NCBI GenBank assembly: GCA_013399875.1
Contig: VXAZ01006875.1
Location: forward strand, 1 to 64,000
Length of the DNA stretch: 64,000 nucleotides
Source of the DNA: Gymnorhina tibicen
Lineage: Eukaryota > Chordata > Aves > Passeriformes > Artamidae
Direction of reading: 5' to 3'
The translations under genes were made by a program, and so were the position numbers. Shown in pieces: positions 44,201-64,000 of the stretch (position 1 is its first letter; every line of letters starts with the position of its first letter). Under the pieces are notes generated by a model. That model had not been told where the DNA came from and did not search any database. It saw nothing but the letters and a program-made list of their open reading frames with translations.

Positions 44201-44886
44201 GCAACCCCAGCCTGGACACTTGTTCTCATCTCTGGGCTGGGGACAGCAGTGGCTGACTGGGCTGGACACCTGAGAGACACTGTCAGGTTCTGGGCTGGAG
44301 CAGGTTAGGGAAGGAACCATCCATCTCAAATCTCTGTGTGGGCTCAGGAATGAGGGTCTGACAGATGGATGGCACTGGGGCCTCCTTTGAATCATTGAAT
44401 CATTAAGGTTGGAAAAGACTTTTAAGGTCATTGAGTCCAACCATTAACTCAACACTGTCATGTCTACCACTGAAACATGTCTCTAAGCTCCATATCTGCA
44501 CATCTTTTGAACACTTCCAGGGATGGTGATTCCGCTACTTTGATTGCGTCAGGTTTTTCTTTTGCTCCTTTGTTGTATTTCTTGCAACCTTTCAGTTCTG
44601 GTATTGCTGGCTTCTGTTGAAAATACCTTTCTGTCTCTCAGGGTTGCCACTTGAGGATGAGGATGAGTCGCAGAAGATGATGTTTTTTGGATCTAAGATG
44701 ACCCAAGGGCAGATAGAGGCCACAGTCATCTCTCTGGCTGTTGTAGGAGTCCTGCTGCTCCTGGCCGCTGGTGTCCTCCTGGGAGTAGTCATCCATCTCG
44801 AGAGGCAAAAGAGGTTACGACGCAATCGGAGATCCATCCTGGATGACGGATTCAAACTCATGTCTCAAAAGAATTCTGGTCTCTGA
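26104..44886 (+). CDS. HEPH: Hephaestin (HEPH), complete, 20 coding exons, 1155 aa
   Basis: It is a membrane multicopper ferroxidase that oxidises Fe(II) to Fe(III) as ferroportin exports iron from enterocytes and other cells. Twenty exons keep frame at every junction and give 1155 residues, close to the roughly 1158 of human hephaestin. Layout: signal peptide (1 to about 20), six cupredoxin domains, a short acidic stalk, one transmembrane helix (about 1101-1125) and a basic cytosolic tail with the conserved [10 protein letters not shown] motif. Type 1 copper ligands are complete in domains 2 (His301, Cys344, His349, Met354), 4 (His654, Cys697, His702, Met707) and 6 (His997, Cys1043, His1048, Met1053). 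Trinuclear HxH pairs are at 124-126, 184-186, 1000-1002 and 1042-1044. Paralogues ceruloplasmin and HEPHL1 are unlikely: ceruloplasmin is not membrane-bound, and the VSIG4-HSF3 neighbourhood is that of HEPH. Confidence 0.95.
28382..28626 (+). CDS. HEPH: HEPH coding exon 2 (domain 1, first HxH)
   Basis: It is 245 bp, residues 54-136. It ends [15 protein letters not shown], with His124 and His126 of the trinuclear copper site. It contains the [17 protein letters not shown] block. Confidence 0.94.
29101..29313 (+). CDS. HEPH: HEPH coding exon 3 (domain 1, second HxH)
   Basis: It is 213 bp, residues 136-207. It carries [16 protein letters not shown] (His184 and His186, trinuclear site) and ends [13 protein letters not shown]. 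Confidence 0.94.
29898..30077 (+). CDS. HEPH: HEPH coding exon 4 (domain 2)
   Basis: It is 180 bp, residues 207-267. It encodes [20 protein letters not shown] and ends EFQESNKMH, the conserved repeat-unit boundary. The donor is GTTAGT. Confidence 0.93.
30418..30672 (+). CDS. HEPH: HEPH coding exon 5 (domain 2 type 1 copper site)
   Basis: It is 255 bp, residues 267-352. It holds [14 protein letters not shown] (His301) and [11 protein letters not shown] (Cys344, His349). The axial Met354 is in the next exon. Confidence 0.94.
31176..31344 (+). CDS. HEPH: HEPH coding exon 6 (end of domain 2, start of domain 3)
   Basis: It is 169 bp, residues 352-408. It opens AGMGALYEV with type 1 ligand Met354, then [17 protein letters not shown], the first strand of the second repeat. 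Confidence 0.93.
32525..32664 (+). CDS. HEPH: HEPH coding exon 7 (domain 3)
   Basis: It is 140 bp, residues 408-455, matching exon 13 in size and content ([28 protein letters not shown]). Confidence 0.92.
33465..33596 (+). CDS. HEPH: HEPH coding exon 8 (domain 3)
   Basis: It is 132 bp, residues 455-499. It encodes [20 protein letters not shown] and [11 protein letters not shown], where the first His of the HxH is Gln, so this domain does not bind the trinuclear cluster. The donor GTTGGT is weak. Confidence 0.9.
33767..33978 (+). CDS. HEPH: HEPH coding exon 9 (domain 3)
   Basis: It is 212 bp, residues 499-569, encoding [40 protein letters not shown] and GPLLICKSG. The HSH of domain 1 is replaced by SSA, as expected for domain 3. 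Confidence 0.92.
35627..35777 (+). CDS. HEPH: HEPH coding exon 10 (domain 4)
   Basis: It is 151 bp, residues 570-620. It encodes [20 protein letters not shown] and ends GFEESNRMH. It follows the long 1.65 kb intron 9. Confidence 0.93.
36093..36305 (+). CDS. HEPH: HEPH coding exon 11 (domain 4)
   Basis: It is 213 bp, residues 620-691. It includes [20 protein letters not shown] with type 1 ligand His654, and ends [11 protein letters not shown]. Confidence 0.94.
36647..36857 (+). CDS. HEPH: HEPH coding exon 12 (domain 4 type 1 site, domain 5 start)
   Basis: It is 211 bp, residues 691-761. It encodes [15 protein letters not shown] (Cys697, His702, Met707) and then [20 protein letters not shown], the first strand of the third repeat. 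Confidence 0.94.
37122..37261 (+). CDS. HEPH: HEPH coding exon 13 (domain 5)
   Basis: It is 140 bp, residues 761-808, encoding [19 protein letters not shown] and EHLGILG. The length equals its repeat counterpart, exon 7. Confidence 0.94.
38166..38297 (+). CDS. HEPH: HEPH coding exon 14 (domain 5)
   Basis: It is 132 bp, residues 808-852, the same length as exon 8. It encodes [20 protein letters not shown]. This HxH is conserved in hephaestins but, by analogy with ceruloplasmin, the functional cluster is built from domains 1 and 6. Confidence 0.93.
39209..39315 (+). CDS. HEPH: HEPH coding exon 15 (domain 5)
   Basis: It is 107 bp, residues 852-887, encoding [20 protein letters not shown] and [13 protein letters not shown]. 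It ends phase 0. Confidence 0.93.
40048..40273 (+). CDS. HEPH: HEPH coding exon 16 (domain 5 end, domain 6 start)
   Basis: It is 226 bp, residues 888-963. It encodes [16 protein letters not shown], then [20 protein letters not shown] and KFVESNKMH. Confidence 0.94.
41652..41791 (+). CDS. HEPH: HEPH coding exon 17 (domain 6, third HxH)
   Basis: It is 140 bp, residues 963-1009. It encodes [20 protein letters not shown]: His997 is a type 1 ligand, His1000 and His1002 belong to the trinuclear cluster. Confidence 0.94.
42158..42320 (+). CDS. HEPH: HEPH coding exon 18 (domain 6, HCH motif)
   Basis: It is 163 bp, residues 1010-1064. It contains the multicopper oxidase signature [18 protein letters not shown]: His1042 and His1044 bind the trinuclear cluster, while Cys1043, His1048 and Met1053 bind type 1 copper. 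Confidence 0.95.
42694..42755. repeat. 31-bp tandem duplication in HEPH intron 18
   Basis: Two adjacent 31-base copies (42694-42724 and 42725-42755), each starting TTTATTACCAAAACAG and ending CCCCAGTGG, differ at one base (C versus T). This is a recent small duplication. Confidence 0.9.
43058..43090 (+). CDS. HEPH: HEPH coding exon 19, 33-bp stalk exon
   Basis: A TTTCAG acceptor and a GTATGG donor frame 33 bases, phase 1 to 1, encoding [12 protein letters not shown] with its neighbours. A nearer GTGAGT donor inside it would break frame. Because exon 18 also joins exon 20 in frame, this exon could be skipped without harm. It encodes the poorly conserved stalk between domain 6 and the membrane. 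Confidence 0.65.
44389..44545 (-). repeat. CR1 LINE 3' fragment in the last HEPH intron
   Basis: AATCATTGAATCATTAAGG gives the terminal octamer-like repeats, then TTGGAAAAGACTTTTAAGGT, GAGTCCAACCATTAACTCAA and CTCCATATCTGCACATCTTT. It is a 5'-truncated CR1 on the minus strand, ending about 95 bp before the terminal exon. Confidence 0.9.
44642..44886 (+). CDS. HEPH: HEPH terminal exon 20 (membrane anchor and tail)
   Basis: It is 245 bp, residues 1075-1155 and the stop TGA. An acidic stalk ([10 protein letters not shown]) leads to a transmembrane helix ([20 protein letters not shown]) and a basic tail with [15 protein letters not shown], very close to the human hephaestin tail. Confidence 0.94.
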
Positions 44887-46737
44887 AAGCCATGTACAAA
44901 CATTGGGCTGTGTGCTTGGAGCAGGGGCTGGATCCTTGTCCACAGCAAAGATTTTGGGGGCATCATTTCAATTGTGCACTGTATTTCTAGAAGTTGAGGA
45001 GGGAAAGCTGGAGCCCTGACCTCTTCATATATTCTCCTCAGCCCTCTGTAAAGAAAACATCCATCCAGGAGAGATCCAAGGACCCTTTGAACTGACTGAA
45101 GACAAGTAATAATTAAAAAAGGTCTTTCTGAAATACTCTCCTTCCCCAAGGAAGAGAGGAGACATTTTATTCTCTCCAGAACAGCTCCAGTTGATCTTTC
45201 CTAGCAGAATAGCTTAGATTCCAGTCTTGCTCCGTTTCCAGAACCAAGGTGGGAATTCTCTCCCAAGAAACTGTGAGCCATTGATGTAATTAATGTGAAG
45301 GAGAGGAAGATAATATTTTCAGTTTTGTGAATCAATGAAGAATACAGAAAAAAATTGTTAATTTAGAATTGGATTGCTGTTTTTTGATGAGTAAGTGGGC
45401 AGACACAAATTCAGGGCACTGCATGTCACTGAGAACCCCATCAAGGACCATGATGAGCTGTGCCTCACTGTCAGCCTTGCTGTGACACATCCTTTTGCTC
45501 TTTGCTGGGGGCCAAACTGGGAGTGGGTGGTGGGACCAGAGTTCTGTAGCCCACCTGTGGGCTGTGGTAGCCATCTTCCAGCATCAGCTGTGCCCACACA
45601 TATCACCGTAGCATAACCCTGTGTGTGCCCACGCATCCCACAGTCCCATTGCCCTGTGGGTCAAGTACTGAGCCCTTCCCTATGAAATAGCTGTCCAGCT
45701 CCCTCCCCTGAATCCCCATTACCCAAATGGATGCAGGTTAGTGCTTATATATTTCTGTGCCTGGTTTTAAAATGGAAAGAGCATAAAAGCAATTGGTTCT
45801 GGGTGGCTTTCAAGAGGCAATTAAAGCAGCTAAATGGCTCTAATGACAAGGGACTGCTGGGGGCTCCTTAGGTATAACAGCACCATTTTCTTCAGAACAG
45901 TGGTTATCACATACTTAATCATGTTCAATTTGTATCGAGCCCCTGCATATTTCTAGCTGCCTTTTCCTTTGTCAGTGAGGATAAAGCTCATTATTTTTCT
46001 TTCATTACACTTCATTAGGCCTGGTGAGGGGCTGGAGGGCTGTTGAATACTCTGAATATGGATGATCTTTGCTCAGATTTAAGCCTGGTTCAGCTGCTAA
46101 TGCAAACCACAGGTTTCCAAACCCATCAGTTGCAGGGAATTTTAGAAGCTATGTCATGATAAATAAGAATGGAGAAGGAAGTCCTTATTTTATTTTTTCT
46201 CCCTTGGCTTGTTAAAAACTAGATCAAAAGTGTTTTGGGTCTGCACTGAGATGAAAGAGTGAGTGTAAATATATTCCCTTGCTTAGGGCAGCAGAACAGG
46301 GAAATTGCCCTTCTGCAGCTCTGCAGCATGGGCCCAGCCTGGACTTTGGGTGCTGGCCCGAAGCAGGGCAGCAGAGGGCTGGGAGCTGGATTTCACACTT
46401 TCCATAAACAGCAGGCTGCCAAAATTCCTCCATTGTAATAGTTTTTTGGGCCAAGTGGAACATCATTGGCAGAGGTCTCCTCTCCAGCAGGGGTTGTGAG
46501 GAACTCTGGGGGCAGGCTCTGGAGAAGCCTGTGGTGTGAGGGCTGTGTCCTGTGAGAACCAATTCCTCCCCAAACTGAGAAGACTCAAGGGAAAGCTTTG
46601 GACTAAACAAACAGATCATTTTGCTAGAACCTTCTGTTGCAGCAAACTGCCAAAGCAGTTTATCAGCAAGTTCACAACTGTTCCTAAGTGGGTGTCAGCT
46701 CTCCCAGCCAGTGTGCATGTGAGGAGGAGAAGGAGAG
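44887..46737 (+). other. HEPH 3' UTR and downstream flank
   Basis: Sequence after the HEPH stop. An ATTAAA at 45112-45117 followed by a short A run is a possible polyadenylation signal, about 225 bp after the stop; another ATTAAA lies near 45822. The true end cannot be set from sequence alone. Confidence 0.4.
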
Positions 46738-46878
46738 ATCACAGAATCACAGAATATTCTGAGTTGGAAGGGACCCACAAGGATCATAGAATCTGGCTGT
46801 TAGGTGAATGGCCTGTACAGGGATTGAACCCTCAACCCTTCATTATTAGCACTATGCTCTAACCAACTGAGCTAGTCC
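46738..46878 (-). mobile_element. TguSINE1-type SINE (tRNA-Ile head, CR1 tail)
   Basis: On the minus strand, 46878-46809 resembles tRNA-Ile along its length (TTAGCTCAGTTGGTTAGAGC region, anticodon region AATAATG, GGGTTCAATCCC-like B box). It is followed by a CR1-like 3' end closing at 46738 with ATTCTGTGATTCTGTGAT repeats. This tRNA-Ile/CR1 composite is the structure described for the zebra finch SINE. It has decayed from a working tRNA and is not called as a tRNA gene. Confidence 0.85.
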
Positions 46879-63905
<17,027 letters not shown>

Positions 63906-64000
63906 TAGAAAATAGTTGTTTCCTCCTCAAATCCCAGTACCTGGAAATCTGCACTGTCTTGAGACTCAGGGAACAGAGGGGAGAACTCCAGCTTTCATGT

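Noticed and set aside
46809..46878. Functional tRNA-Ile gene
   Set aside because: The D arm and B box are recognisable, but many positions are changed, the acceptor stem no longer pairs well, and it is fused to a CR1 tail, so it is a SINE head.

Overview
The window is vertebrate nuclear DNA from a bird, most likely a songbird. Genes are split into short exons with GT/AG introns. CR1 LINE 3' ends are present, together with a tRNA-Ile-headed, CR1-tailed SINE of the TguSINE1 type and songbird-style LTRs. The gene order VSIG4 - HSF3 - HEPH - GPR83-like receptor is the order I know from chicken chromosome 4, passerine 4A and the mammalian X.

Layout: (1) 211-2798, minus: the first three coding exons of VSIG4, a macrophage complement receptor; its membrane and tail exons lie beyond position 1. 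(2) 2799-9415: intergenic, with a short CR1 tail, a solo LTR at about 4280-4848 and a second LTR at 4922-5812 followed by a tRNA-Val-type primer binding site. (3) 9416-23014+, minus: HSF3, 13 coding exons, intact reading frame; its first exon runs into a 70-base assembly gap inside a CpG-rich promoter region. (4) 26104-44886, plus: complete hephaestin (HEPH), 20 coding exons and 1155 residues as I assembled them; every exon junction keeps frame and all copper ligands are present. (5) 44887-61763: about 17 kb without a recognisable gene, holding one CR1 fragment and the SINE. (6) 61764-63875+, plus: the first two coding exons of a GPR83-family receptor, which continues past the window.

The four genes do not form one pathway: VSIG4 acts in macrophage complement clearance, HSF3 in the heat-shock response, HEPH in iron export with ferroportin, and the receptor in peptide signalling. 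Their proximity is conserved synteny rather than an operon. I found no RNA gene, CRISPR array or clearly unknown system. The points most worth a second look are the phase-coupled splice choice near the 3' end of HSF3, the LTR with its tRNA-Val primer site, and the 33-base exon in the HEPH stalk. Exon coordinates come from reading splice sites and codon phase by eye, without transcript data.
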